This document shows, one piece after another, positions 1-8,894 of a DNA stretch of 64,000 bases. The DNA is taken from positions 62,001-126,000 of the forward strand of contig JAEZTC010000006.1 in assembly GCA_023421675.1 (NCBI GenBank), given 5' to 3'. How positions within the stretch are numbered: position 1 is the first letter of the stretch; each line of letters begins with the position of its first letter. Below the pieces are notes generated by a model. It had not been told where the DNA came from. It saw only the letters and a list, made by a program, of their open reading frames with translations, and did not search any database. Both the position numbers and the translations under genes were made by a program. Source of the stretch: Bacillota bacterium (GTDB lineage Bacteria; Bacillota; Clostridia; Acetivibrionales; JANLFN01).

Positions 1-101
1 ATTCACAGGTATATACACTGACTTGCGGTGCATTTGGTGAGGACTTCGACAAAATGGCAGCAGAATACCAGAGTATTATAGAGTCATTTAAGGTACTTTG
101 A
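1..101 (+). CDS. C-terminal end of an unknown protein (5' partial)
   Basis: The third frame is open from the window edge to a TGA at 99-101 and gives about 32 residues, including YTLTCGAFGEDFDKMA and ending IIESFKVL. Such an ending resembles PsbP-like lipoproteins, where a last strand and helix close the fold, but the fragment is too short to assign. A terminator-like hairpin follows about 70 bases downstream, which supports a real gene end. Confidence 0.55.
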   Translation, partial: SQVYTLTCGAFGEDFDKMAAEYQSIIESFKVL

Positions 102-173
102 GCAAAATAAAAAAATAAACTTAAAAAACAGTAGAATACATATTTAGATAAGAAATTATCATATTAATGATAC

Positions 174-204
174 AAAGCCTGACTTTTTTAAAAGCAGGCT
201 TTTT
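174..204 (+). terminator. Rho-independent terminator
   Basis: AAAGCCTG (174-181) pairs with CAGGCTTT (195-202) and the stem runs into a T tract. It ends the transcript of the partial gene at the window start and separates it from the putrescine operon. Confidence 0.8.
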
Positions 205-387
205 CTGCATCTGAAATTCTAAACATAGATTAAAAGATCTGCGAATAATGACTAAAGGCGTAAGCTATGATATCTTATTTACTTAAATAGTCAGATGTAA
301 AATTGTTATTCATATATCTGCTTGTTATATGTTACAATCGAATGTGAAAACATAACAAAAAGGTACGCAAGAAAGAGGAAAATACTA

Positions 388-1413
388 ATGCGGAATAAGA
401 ACAATTTTTACATGCCTGCTGAATGGGACAAACACGAAAGAACATTCATGGAATGGCCGGTTAAGTCATCACTGATTTGGCCTGAGAATTATCACAGCGT
501 GTGTGCAGGTTATGCAAAAGCAGCAAAGGCTATTTCAGAATTTGAAAAGGTTACAATGATTGTAAACGAAGATACTGCTAAAGAAGCAGCTGCTCTGTGT
601 GGTAGTGAAATTGAATATCTGACTATTGCACATAATGATGCATGGTGCAGGGACAATGGGCCTACCTTTTTAATTAATAAAGAACGGAAGATATCCGCTG
701 TAAACTGGAAATTCAATGCATGGGGTGGTAAATATCCTCACTATGATTTGGATAACATGGTTGCACCTAGGGTTTTAAAGCACTTTGGTATAGAATATTT
801 TGATGCTCCTTTTGTAATGGAAGGGGGGTCTATTCATGTTGATGGTGAAGGAACCTTGCTTACAACTGAAGAGTGTCTGCTTAATAAGAACCGTAATCCT
901 CACCTTGAAAAGAAAATTATTGAAGAAGAATTAAAATACTATCTTAATATATCAAAGATAATTTGGCTTAAACATGGTCTTTTTGGTGATGAGACAGACG
1001 GGCATGTTGATAATGTAGCTTGTTTTGCAAAGCCGGGAGTTGTACTTCTTCAGACATGTAGTGATCCAAAAGATCCTAACTATGAAATAAGTATTGAAAA
1101 TGTTGAAATTTTACGAAATACAACTGATGCCAAAGGAAGAAAGCTGGAGATTATTGAAATTGAGCAGCCGCCTGCAAGGTATTATAATGGAGAAAGGTTA
1201 ACCCTGAGTTATCTGAATTTTTATATTGTTAACGGTGGTATAATTCTTCCGGTTTTTGGCGGGGATGCAGAAACTACAGATAATAATGCAGCAGATATAC
1301 TCCAAAGGGTATTCCCTGATCGCAGGGTTAAAGCTGTGGATAGTATGGAACTCATTACTGAAGGCGGCAATATACATTGTATCACTCAGCAAATGCCTGA
1401 TGCATTAAGGTAA
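388..1413 (+). CDS. aguA: agmatine deiminase
   Basis: Hydrolyses agmatine to N-carbamoylputrescine and ammonia, the first step of the arginine-decarboxylase route to putrescine. The 341-residue product shows the pentein-fold signatures of the family: MEWP near the start, WCRDNGPTF, EGGSIHVDGEG, GDETDGHVDN and GGNIHCITQQ with the catalytic cysteine at about residue 331. The frame is open from 322 (TTG), but the start at ATG 388 is preferred because AGAGGAA lies just upstream and the extra 22 residues are not family-like; a -10-like TACAAT at 333-338 also falls inside that extension. The partner amidase follows after 45 bases, so the two form an operon. The family is certain; biosynthetic rather than catabolic use is inferred from the pairing with aguB. 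Confidence 0.95.
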   Translation: MRNKNNFYMPAEWDKHERTFMEWPVKSSLIWPENYHSVCAGYAKAAKAISEFEKVTMIVNEDTAKEAAALCGSEIEYLTIAHNDAWCRDNGPTFLINKERKISAVNWKFNAWGGKYPHYDLDNMVAPRVLKHFGIEYFDAPFVMEGGSIHVDGEGTLLTTEECLLNKNRNPHLEKKIIEEELKYYLNISKIIWLKHGLFGDETDGHVDNVACFAKPGVVLLQTCSDPKDPNYEISIENVEILRNTTDAKGRKLEIIEIEQPPARYYNGERLTLSYLNFYIVNGGIILPVFGGDAETTDNNAADILQRVFPDRRVKAVDSMELITEGGNIHCITQQMPDALR

Positions 1414-1458
1414 GACAAAGACCTGGAAACAGCAGCCAGGGCTAAAAGGAGGATAATT

Positions 1459-2331
1459 ATGAGAATGGTTAAGGTTGCAGCTTTACAGATGAGTTGCTCA
1501 GATGACATAGATGAAAACATTAAGAAGGCTGAAAAGCTTGTAAGACAGGCGGCTTCTCAGGGTGCGCAAATTATATTGATCCAGGAACTTTTTGAGACAT
1601 TATATTTCTGTCAGAAGGAAAAGCCTGAATATTACAACTTTGCATCAGAAGCAGAAAAAAACAAGGCAGTGTTGCATTTTCAAAAGGTTGCTGAGGAATT
1701 AGGAGTTGTACTTCCTATCAGCTTTTATGAAAAAAAGAATAATGCAAGGTATAATGCAATGGCATTGATTGATGCAGATGGTAAGGTTTTGGGTGTTTAC
1801 CGCAAAAGTCATATTCCTGATGGTCCCGGGTATGAGGAAAAATACTATTTCAATCCCGGGGATACCGGATTCAAGGTATGGGATACCAGGTATGCCAGAA
1901 TCGGTGTCGGTATATGTTGGGACCAGTGGTATCCAGAGACTGCAAGATGTATGGTACTTATGGGGGCTGAGATATTGTTCTATCCAACAGCTATTGGTTC
2001 AGAACCTGAAAGCCCTGAGGTAGATTCAAAAGATCACTGGCAGCGCTGTATGATAGGACATTCAGCGTGTAACCTTGTTCCCGTTGTTGCTTCAAACCGT
2101 ATAGGAACTGAACGGATTGATGACTCAGTAATCAATTTTTATGGTTCGTCCTTTATAACAGATGTAACTGGTGAAAAGATTGCTGAGGCAGGTAGAACCG
2201 AAGAAGCTGTTCTGTTAGCAGAATTTGATTTGGATAAAGCAGCCGAGCAAAGAATTGAATGGGGTATTTTCCGTGACCGCAGGCCCGAGTTATATAAAGC
2301 CATATTAACTTATGACGGTATAGTAAAATAA
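1459..2331 (+). CDS. aguB: N-carbamoylputrescine amidase
   Basis: Nitrilase-superfamily enzyme that hydrolyses N-carbamoylputrescine to putrescine, carbon dioxide and ammonia, completing the pathway begun by the upstream deiminase. The Glu-Lys-Cys triad is visible: E43 in IQELFET, K116 in YRKSHIPDGPGY and C153 in GICWDQWYPE. The 290-residue length is usual for AguB. AAAGGAGG lies 8 bases before the ATG. A second in-frame ATG two codons on is possible. The gene follows aguA closely and precedes a transporter gene by 17 bases. Confidence 0.95.
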   Translation: MRMVKVAALQMSCSDDIDENIKKAEKLVRQAASQGAQIILIQELFETLYFCQKEKPEYYNFASEAEKNKAVLHFQKVAEELGVVLPISFYEKKNNARYNAMALIDADGKVLGVYRKSHIPDGPGYEEKYYFNPGDTGFKVWDTRYARIGVGICWDQWYPETARCMVLMGAEILFYPTAIGSEPESPEVDSKDHWQRCMIGHSACNLVPVVASNRIGTERIDDSVINFYGSSFITDVTGEKIAEAGRTEEAVLLAEFDLDKAAEQRIEWGIFRDRRPELYKAILTYDGIVK

Positions 2332-2348
2332 TATTAGGGTGTGTTTAA

Positions 2349-3284
2349 GTGGAAGAATTAGTGAGAAAATTACTGCCGATTTTCATTTTGCTGTTAATCG
2401 GCTTTCTTTTAAATAAAACAAAGCTGCTAACAGATAGCGTAATTGATGGTTTAAAGAATATCATAATAAAGGTTGCACTTCCGGCTGTGTTATTCGATGC
2501 CTTTGCTTCCATGACCCTTCAGGTATCGTATCTATTGATATTTATTGTTATGTTTATTTTTTGTATACTTCTCTATGGTATTGGGAGTATGTTGAATCGC
2601 TATTTTCCCAATACTTTCAGTCAGTATTACACAAAAGGTTATATGACCGGATTTGAATTTGGGATGATTGGAGTCGGGCTTTTTGGAGCCATTTGGGGGG
2701 TAGAAAAACTTCCTGTTATTATGCTTGTGGGTTTTGGACACGAATTGTTTATATGGTTCTTCTATGTACCTTTAATATCGATGAAGGAAAACAAAGAGTT
2801 TCATATTGCTAAAACCTTGCATGACTTTATTAAAACTCCTACTATAGTAGCAATTATTTTAGGTTTTATTGTTAATATATTGGGTATCTATCATAAGATT
2901 GGTGATACTTTAATAGGAGGGAGTATTTATACAACCATAGGATTTCTGAAACCCCTTACCTCACCCTTAATTCTTATTGTTATCGGTTATTCAATGGTAT
3001 TAAAGGGTGGCCGCTTATTTGAAATGTTACGCTATATTATTACAAGATGGATACTAATATTAGGCTTTGGAACTCTAATCTTTTTTATGTTATCGAATCT
3101 GGTTACGAATTTAGACCCATTGTTTCCTCAGGCTTTTTACGCCTTTATTCTTTTACCGCCGCCATACATTCTCCCTCTATTTATAAAAAGCCAGCAAGGG
3201 TCATCCTTTTTTACTCAGCTTATTCTTTATTCTACGGTTTTATCTTTTGTAGGATATGCCATTTTAGTAGGAATCAGTTTATAA
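2349..3284 (+). CDS. AEC family permease
   Basis: A 311-residue, very hydrophobic protein of the auxin efflux carrier (AEC) family, with about ten predicted membrane segments in two halves. The first segment, LLPIFILLLIGFLLN, is typical of family N-termini. It starts with GTG, 17 bases after aguB, so it is probably co-transcribed with the putrescine genes. Bacterial AEC members carry malate, malonate or other small organic anions, and several are unassigned. A role in moving a product or precursor of the putrescine pathway is only inferred from position. There is no clear terminator directly downstream. Confidence 0.85.
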   Translation: MEELVRKLLPIFILLLIGFLLNKTKLLTDSVIDGLKNIIIKVALPAVLFDAFASMTLQVSYLLIFIVMFIFCILLYGIGSMLNRYFPNTFSQYYTKGYMTGFEFGMIGVGLFGAIWGVEKLPVIMLVGFGHELFIWFFYVPLISMKENKEFHIAKTLHDFIKTPTIVAIILGFIVNILGIYHKIGDTLIGGSIYTTIGFLKPLTSPLILIVIGYSMVLKGGRLFEMLRYIITRWILILGFGTLIFFMLSNLVTNLDPLFPQAFYAFILLPPPYILPLFIKSQQGSSFFTQLILYSTVLSFVGYAILVGISL

Positions 3285-3385
3285 AATATTAAGACTATAT
3301 TTCATTGGTTAATAATTAAAAAATAATGAAGAATTTTTGAGATTATAAGAGCTAAGCTGAACTAATTCTCTAATGCCTGACCACA

Positions 3386-3426
3386 TTGTCAAATATTTAA
3401 CAAAATGATTGTTGTTTTTTTAACAA
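3386..3426 (+). promoter_or_regulatory. two tandem Rex-like operators
   Basis: Two 18-base sites, TTGTCAAATATTTAACAA (3386-3403) and TTGTTGTTTTTTTAACAA (3409-3426), match the clostridial Rex pattern TTGTTAA-N4-TTAACAA at 13 and 12 of 14 defined positions. Their centres are 23 bases apart, about two helical turns. The second overlaps the -35 of the promoter before the alcohol dehydrogenase. Rex senses the NADH/NAD ratio and commonly represses clostridial alcohol dehydrogenase genes, so target and site agree. No rex gene lies in the window. Confidence 0.72.
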
Positions 3427-3448
3427 TCTAGATTTATCATAATATTAT
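3420..3448 (+). promoter_or_regulatory. sigma-A type promoter of the alcohol dehydrogenase gene
   Basis: TTAACA (3420-3425) and TATTAT (3443-3448) are separated by 17 bases. The start codon is about 58 bases downstream. The -35 lies inside the second Rex-like site, which suits repression by occlusion. Confidence 0.6.
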
Positions 3449-3505
3449 ACAGATAATCAACCAATAATAAATGCAGCTAACATAATAGCAAAAGGAGCGA
3501 TAACT

Positions 3506-4705
3506 ATGTGGGAAAACAAAATTGATATTAAACAGGTTACAGAGATAAGGACAAAAACTACTACATTTTTTGGCGTAGGTGCGATAAACAAAATCAGTGA
3601 TATCGCAGAAGCTTTATCACAAATGAAAATAAACAAGGTTATAGTCGTAACCGGTAAAGGCTCGCATATCAAAACCGGTGCATGGGATGTTGTTAAAGAA
3701 GCCTTTGATAAAAAGGGAATTGGTTACAAGCTTTACAGTGAAGTTACTCCCAATCCTAATGTAGATCAGGTGGATGAAGCAACTAAAATTGCTCTTGAAT
3801 TCGGTGCACAGGCAGTTGTGGCAATTGGCGGCGGAAGCCCGATAGATACTGGAAAGAGTGTTGCAATTCTTATGGCTTACCCGGATAAAAACGCAAGAGA
3901 TTTATATGGATTTACGTTTACACCGGCAAAAGCAGTACCTATAATAACAATCAACCTAACGCATGGAACTGGCACAGAGGTTAACAGATTTGCAGTTGTC
4001 AGTATCCCAGAAAATGAATATAAGCCTGCAATTGCTTATGATTGCATATACCCGATATTCTCAATCGATGACCCTGCACTAATGACAAAACTGCCGGTAG
4101 AACAAACCCTGTATGTTTCGGTAGATGCAATTAACCATGTAGTTGAGGCGTCAACCTCCAAAGCAGCTAATGCTTTTTCAATACTCTTAGCTAAAGAGGT
4201 TGTAAGGCTTGTTGTAAAATATCTTCCAATTGCTAAAGAAAATCCAGAAGACCTCACTGCAAGATATTATTTGTTGTATGCATCAATGATAGCAGGTACA
4301 TCCTTTGACAATGGACTTTTGCATTTCACACATGCGCTTGAACATCCTTTGAGCGGTGTAAAACCTGAATTATCACATGGACTTGGACTTAGCATGCTGC
4401 TTCCGGCTGTGATAAAACAAATTTATCCTGCATCCGGTGAAGTACTTGCAGATGTGCTGTCTCCGATTATCCCGGGATTAAAGGGAACAGCTGATGAGGC
4501 TGATAAGGCATTTGAAGGTGTTAAGAGCTGGCTGAAAAATACGGGAATTAAATCCCAGCTGACTGATGAAGGTTTTACAAAAGGAGATGTAGACAAGCTT
4601 GTTAAGCTTGCGTTTGAGACACCAAGCCTTGGACTTCTGCTTAGTATGGCTCCTGTTGAAGCTACAGAGGAAACTGTAAGACAGATATATGAGAATTCAC
4701 TTTAA
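3506..4705 (+). CDS. iron-containing alcohol dehydrogenase
   Basis: Group III (iron-dependent) alcohol dehydrogenase of 399 residues. The nucleotide-binding motif GGGSPIDTGKS is clear. The metal ligands are expected at D207 and H211 in DAINHVVEA, H276 in HFTHALEH and H291 in ELSHGLGLSMLLP. It would interconvert aldehydes and alcohols with NAD(P)H, most likely as part of fermentative ethanol formation; substrate preference cannot be read from the sequence. The gene stands alone, with a promoter and two Rex-like sites upstream and a strong terminator downstream. An AAGGAG sequence precedes the ATG. Confidence 0.93.
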   Translation: MWENKIDIKQVTEIRTKTTTFFGVGAINKISDIAEALSQMKINKVIVVTGKGSHIKTGAWDVVKEAFDKKGIGYKLYSEVTPNPNVDQVDEATKIALEFGAQAVVAIGGGSPIDTGKSVAILMAYPDKNARDLYGFTFTPAKAVPIITINLTHGTGTEVNRFAVVSIPENEYKPAIAYDCIYPIFSIDDPALMTKLPVEQTLYVSVDAINHVVEASTSKAANAFSILLAKEVVRLVVKYLPIAKENPEDLTARYYLLYASMIAGTSFDNGLLHFTHALEHPLSGVKPELSHGLGLSMLLPAVIKQIYPASGEVLADVLSPIIPGLKGTADEADKAFEGVKSWLKNTGIKSQLTDEGFTKGDVDKLVKLAFETPSLGLLLSMAPVEATEETVRQIYENSL

Positions 4706-4720
4706 TAATTAGTATTTTTA

Positions 4721-4766
4721 AAGCCGTGTATATTGGTGAATAGTCACCTGTGTACATGGCTTTTTT
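4721..4766 (+). terminator. Rho-independent terminator
   Basis: AAGCC-GTGTA pairs with TACAT-GGCTT around an inner GGTGA/TCACC stem, followed by six T at 4761-4766. It ends the single-gene alcohol dehydrogenase transcript. Confidence 0.85.
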
Positions 4767-4907
4767 AGTATATACCTTTAATTTATAGCAGAACGTTAAG
4801 GTATTCTGAAGCATAGTTATTAAAGTCAGTGGAACAAAAAAACATATTAAAAGTCTAACATGTATGCTATAATTTAAGTTACATAATATGGAAATGATGG
4901 AGTTCTT

Positions 4908-5732
4908 ATGCCGAAAAAGCTTTTTTGTGAGATAAATACATTTACGTATAAAATCTCTTTATTTAAAGAACAAACAAAAAGATATTTACATTGGTTTTTT
5001 GATGAAAAGAAATATGCAAAAAAAATGTCCAAAGATCAGCTCCCAAATGTTATTTACAGGCATAGTTCACTAATGCGCCGGACGTTGGGAACAGTTGATA
5101 TGGTGCTGCAAAATAATAAAGCTGTGAATCTGGCATTAACAGCTCCAAAAATAAACGGAATTTTGATAAGACCGGGAGAAACATTTTCTTTTTGGAGACT
5201 TGCTGGGAACTGTACCAAGAGAAAAGGATACCTGGAAGGATTGGTTATCAAAACACAAGGACCAGACAAGGGAATAGGCGGAGGAATGTGTCAATTGACT
5301 AATTTAATTCATTGGATGATCCTTCACAGTCCCCTTGATATAACTGAACACCATCATCACAATCAGCTTGATATGTTTCCTGATTTTAATAGACAAATTC
5401 CCTTCGGCACCGGAACTTCAGTATGCTATAATCATGTTGACTACCAGGTTACAAACAATACTAATAATACATTTCAAATATTGGTTCATACTACAGATGA
5501 GTATCTTGTTGGTGAACTCAGGTGTGACAATATACTTGACACTACATATCACATTATTGAAAAAAACAGCTGCTTCACTTTTGAAAATGAGGAGTATTAC
5601 CGCAATAATGAGATTTATAGGACGGTAATTGATAAACACACAGGGAAAACTCTAAGCGAAGAGCTTATAATCAGAAACCACTCCAAGGTAATGTATGAGA
5701 GCAGCTACATACCGGCTGACCAGCTAAAATAG
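4908..5732 (+). CDS. VanW family protein
   Basis: A 274-residue protein with the VanW signature in its centre: PGETFSFWRLAGNCTKRKGY followed by GIGGGMCQLTNLIHWM and a histidine-rich stretch ITEHHHHNQLD. VanW proteins occur beside some glycopeptide-resistance clusters and widely in Firmicutes, where their function is unknown. No other van gene is present here, so resistance should not be inferred. No signal peptide is evident. A -10-like TATAAT lies at 4868-4873. The DUF1801 gene follows after 28 bases and may be co-transcribed. Confidence 0.85.
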   Translation: MPKKLFCEINTFTYKISLFKEQTKRYLHWFFDEKKYAKKMSKDQLPNVIYRHSSLMRRTLGTVDMVLQNNKAVNLALTAPKINGILIRPGETFSFWRLAGNCTKRKGYLEGLVIKTQGPDKGIGGGMCQLTNLIHWMILHSPLDITEHHHHNQLDMFPDFNRQIPFGTGTSVCYNHVDYQVTNNTNNTFQILVHTTDEYLVGELRCDNILDTTYHIIEKNSCFTFENEEYYRNNEIYRTVIDKHTGKTLSEELIIRNHSKVMYESSYIPADQLK

Positions 5733-5760
5733 ACTTATGGCTTGATAGGGAGAATTGATA

Positions 5761-6144
5761 ATGCCAGAAAATAAAATTACATTCAAGACAATCGATGAAT
5801 ATATTTCAAAATTCTCAACTGAGGTTCAGGGTATTTTGGAAGAACTGAGAAAAGTGATAAAAGATGCGGCACCGGAGGCAACTGAAACAATTAGTTATCA
5901 AATGCCTGCTTTTGCATTTCATGGTATTCTGGTATACTTTGCTGCATGTAAAAATCATATTGGATTTTATCCGACCCCAAGTGGAATTGATGCTTTTAAA
6001 GAAGAACTTGCAGGATATAAATTTACTAAGGGTTCAATTCATTTTCCTACGAATAAGCCTCTCCCTCACGAGCTAATAAGAAAGATTGTGCAATACAGAG
6101 TTACGGAGAATAAAATAAAAAGTCAAAACAAGCCGGGTCTTTGA
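5761..6144 (+). CDS. DUF1801 / YdhG-like protein
   Basis: A 127-residue protein with the DUF1801 pattern: TIDEYISKFSTEVQGILEEL near the start, then PEATETISYQMPAF and IGFYPTPSGIDAF. Members are small alpha/beta proteins; one Bacillus relative is reported as an intracellular iron chaperone, but general function is not settled. The start is placed at ATG 5761 because AGGGAGA lies 7 bases upstream; an in-frame TTG at 5755 sits too close to that site. Confidence 0.85.
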   Translation: MPENKITFKTIDEYISKFSTEVQGILEELRKVIKDAAPEATETISYQMPAFAFHGILVYFAACKNHIGFYPTPSGIDAFKEELAGYKFTKGSIHFPTNKPLPHELIRKIVQYRVTENKIKSQNKPGL

Positions 6145-6279
6145 CAATCCATCTAACAGAGAAAGTCTGTCTCCGTTGGTTTGTGGAATATATTACAATC
6201 CCTACATTCACAGTTTGTTCACACCATAACCATATTTGTATCTTATAATCTCCTAATGTATCAGAAAGGAGAATAGGAT

Positions 6280-8019
6280 ATGAATTTACCAATACCTTCA
6301 ATTATTAATACAACAATATCAAAGCCCCGAAAGACATCAGATACAATAATACTTGCAGCGGTCATAGCTTTTTTATTTTTTAATGTCTTTAAACTTACGC
6401 TGTTTAACTTTTATCTTCTGCCCAAGCAGACTGCGGCTATATTTGAATACAAGCTGCTCATGACACTGCTGATTATAATAATAATTTATCCACTAATCTA
6501 CAGCCTTAAGGCAAAGTGGGTTCTTATAACAGCTTATATTATTCAATCAGCATATATTTTAATCAATATTTGCTATTATAAATATTTTGGAAACTACCTA
6601 CATGTTATACAGGCTATATCTCTCCTAAAAGAGGGAGCCAGTGTTGCGGGGAATGGAGCAATTCCATTGACTCCTCAAATGCTTATTATATTTATTGATT
6701 TGCCGTTTTTTGTGATTCTTTTAATCCATAACTTCAAAAATGAGAAGCTTATAAAAAAGCTGCATAAGATCTTTAAAATAGCTATGCTTGTTTCTTTATG
6801 TGCTGTTGTTTCAATTGAGGCTTACAATGCTAATCAAAGCAAATCAATTGCAAACTTGATGAATGATACTTATTCGGGTGAATCACCGATAGTTGAAAGG
6901 TATGGTACTGTTGCAAACAATATCGTAAATCTGTATCTGAACAGTAATGAAAATAAAATGATAAGCCAGTTTAAGTACGGAAATAATCTGACAAGTAATG
7001 ATTTCAATGGGTCAACCGGAAATTCTGCATCTGTATCTAAACCCAATTATGTTATTATTCAGGTCGAATCAATGGATGCAAATATAGTCAATCAACAGTA
7101 TAAAGGAAGTTATATAACCCCGTTCTTGCATTCACTTGAAAATTCAAGTGTTTATTACCCATATACACTGAGTTACCATGAAGGTGGAGGAACCTCAGAC
7201 AGTGAATTTTCAGTCATGGATAGTGTTGAACCTTTGCAGTTTTTCCCTGCACTTAAACTGACAAGTTATAGTTTCCCGAACTCCTTTGTGTCAAAAATGG
7301 ATGATGATCAGTATTCAACTTTTGCATTTCATGGTAATGTAGGCAGCTTCTATAACCGTGATGTAGCATTTCCCAAAATGGGATTCCAGGTATTCGATGA
7401 TATGGTGCAAATGAAGCTGCCGGAAAATGGCTGGGGTATACCTGACAGTGAGGTGTTTGATTATGGATTAGGTAGGCTCGAAGCAGTCAAACAGCCATTT
7501 ATGTCATATACTATAACAATGACAAGTCATGAGCCGTTTAACAGTGCAAGAAACTATTACAACAACAGTCTCTACGATGATATAGAGGATAAAACAGTGC
7601 AAAATTACTATAATTCATTTTCATATGTGGACCAGAGCATAAAAAACTATGTACAGGAAATCCAGAAGAGTTTTAAAAATAGCTATATCATTATTTACGG
7701 GGATCATACACCCGGTATAAATTCAAATATATATAAACAGGCTTCGTTTAACATGGACGGCAGATATTTTGAATTTGTTCCCATGTTTGTTATAACGCCA
7801 GACGGGCAAACACACAAGGAAACAAGTAAAGCTGCATCCTTTATTGATGTTTCACCTACAGTTCTGCAAACATCCGGTATTTCATTCGACCTGAAATCCA
7901 ACGGGCAGAACCTGACATTACCTGTTATTAATGACGATAACCTTCCGTTTAAAGGTGGCAGCTATTCAAGGTCTCTACTGTTTAAAAAGGCTTCGGAGAC
8001 ATCGCAAAAATCTCAATAA
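6280..8019 (+). CDS. LTA synthase family membrane sulfatase
   Basis: A 579-residue protein with about five hydrophobic segments in the first 185 residues, then a large extracellular alkaline-phosphatase-fold domain. The catalytic threonine is at about T305 in HEGGGTSDSEFS, and metal ligands are visible in VIIQVESMD and in YGDHTPG (D475, H476). This architecture is that of lipoteichoic acid synthase and related phosphoglycerol transferases, which move glycerol phosphate from phosphatidylglycerol to a polymer or glycolipid. It is slightly shorter than typical LtaS, and the exact acceptor is unknown. AAAGGAG precedes the ATG. The gene appears monocistronic. Confidence 0.9.
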   Translation: MNLPIPSIINTTISKPRKTSDTIILAAVIAFLFFNVFKLTLFNFYLLPKQTAAIFEYKLLMTLLIIIIIYPLIYSLKAKWVLITAYIIQSAYILINICYYKYFGNYLHVIQAISLLKEGASVAGNGAIPLTPQMLIIFIDLPFFVILLIHNFKNEKLIKKLHKIFKIAMLVSLCAVVSIEAYNANQSKSIANLMNDTYSGESPIVERYGTVANNIVNLYLNSNENKMISQFKYGNNLTSNDFNGSTGNSASVSKPNYVIIQVESMDANIVNQQYKGSYITPFLHSLENSSVYYPYTLSYHEGGGTSDSEFSVMDSVEPLQFFPALKLTSYSFPNSFVSKMDDDQYSTFAFHGNVGSFYNRDVAFPKMGFQVFDDMVQMKLPENGWGIPDSEVFDYGLGRLEAVKQPFMSYTITMTSHEPFNSARNYYNNSLYDDIEDKTVQNYYNSFSYVDQSIKNYVQEIQKSFKNSYIIIYGDHTPGINSNIYKQASFNMDGRYFEFVPMFVITPDGQTHKETSKAASFIDVSPTVLQTSGISFDLKSNGQNLTLPVINDDNLPFKGGSYSRSLLFKKASETSQKSQ

Positions 8020-8158
8020 ATTGGTTTTAACTCCAGTTTCATGTACTTTAAAAAACAAATATATTAAAATATAAAGCCTAATTAAAACATTCAGATTGAA
8101 TAATTAATTTTTAATGGAGTTACACTAGGAGCAAGGAACAAAGAAAGAAGGATTAATT

Positions 8159-8617
8159 ATGAAAATTGAAGGGTTTTTCAGCAGAGTCAAAGATGGAAAT
8201 GATGCGGTTAAGAAACTGAAGGTAATGGGTTTTAAAGCGTTTGTTGATATAAATGACCACTATGTTGATGATAGAAATGTACAGACTAACCTGCCTGGTA
8301 CTGAAGAATCGGTAAGTTTATCAGGACTTGTACTGGAATCAGATGCAGTTGGAGCAGCTCGGGATAAATCACCATTAAACGCTGCAAGTCCTATGGTAAG
8401 CGGCTATGGAAAATTTGAAGAAATTGCAGATGTAAATTGTAAAATTGTTGTTGAAGTAGGTAAAAAAGATTCGAATAAAGTAAAAAAGGCAATACAGGAT
8501 GCGGGTGGAAGTCTGGACAGCCCTAATTTAAATAAACCTAAGTTTGATAATGAAATGGAGCTTAGTATATACAATACAATTAATGAGAATCGTAAATTTA
8601 TTGAAAAACAGGAATGA
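8159..8617 (+). CDS. hypothetical protein, possible stress-protein fold
   Basis: A 152-residue soluble protein. The start IEGFFSRVKDGNDAVKKLKV and the later KIVVEVGKKDSNKVKKAIQD look like two beta-alpha-beta half units joined by a polar, flexible segment of about 60 residues. This recalls general-stress proteins with a YflT-like domain, but the match is by eye and weak. No signal peptide or membrane segment is present. AGAAGG lies 8 bases before the ATG. It is flanked by noncoding DNA on both sides, so context gives no clue. Confidence 0.7.
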   Translation: MKIEGFFSRVKDGNDAVKKLKVMGFKAFVDINDHYVDDRNVQTNLPGTEESVSLSGLVLESDAVGAARDKSPLNAASPMVSGYGKFEEIADVNCKIVVEVGKKDSNKVKKAIQDAGGSLDSPNLNKPKFDNEMELSIYNTINENRKFIEKQE

Positions 8618-8652
8618 TTATGAAACTACTTTCCATTAATGTAAAGACGTTA

Positions 8653-8693
8653 CATGATGGTAATATTTTTAAGTAAAGGGGTTTACCATCATG
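8653..8693 (+). other. 11-bp inverted repeat enclosing a ribosome-site-like sequence
   Basis: CATGATGGTAA (8653-8663) and TTACCATCATG (8683-8693) are perfect complements with a 19-base loop. The loop contains AAAGGGG, and the 3' arm contains an ATG (8691) that opens a 17-codon frame. No T tract follows, so it is not a simple terminator. The rest of 8618-8894 is AT-rich DNA with no other gene seen. Confidence 0.5.
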
Positions 8694-8894
8694 GAAAAGA
8701 TTTTATTAATTGGTATTGATGTTTTGAGTTATTGCCTTTTATAGTATTTTAATTACAACAAGAAATTTAATATTGTCCTGCCGGATGTCTCTAAATAATA
8801 AATAAAACCATCAATAATTCAAAATTTGTTAATAAAATTTACACATCAATAATGTAAATTAGTAATTAAATACAAATTTTGGAGTGGTAGAAAA

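Noticed and set aside
322..387. 22-residue N-terminal extension of agmatine deiminase
   Set aside because: It begins with TTG without a ribosome site, is not family-like and overlaps a -10-like element; ATG 388 has a good site.
4908..5732. Glycopeptide resistance locus because of VanW
   Set aside because: No vanA/B-type ligase, vanH, vanX or VanRS genes are nearby; VanW proteins are common without resistance.
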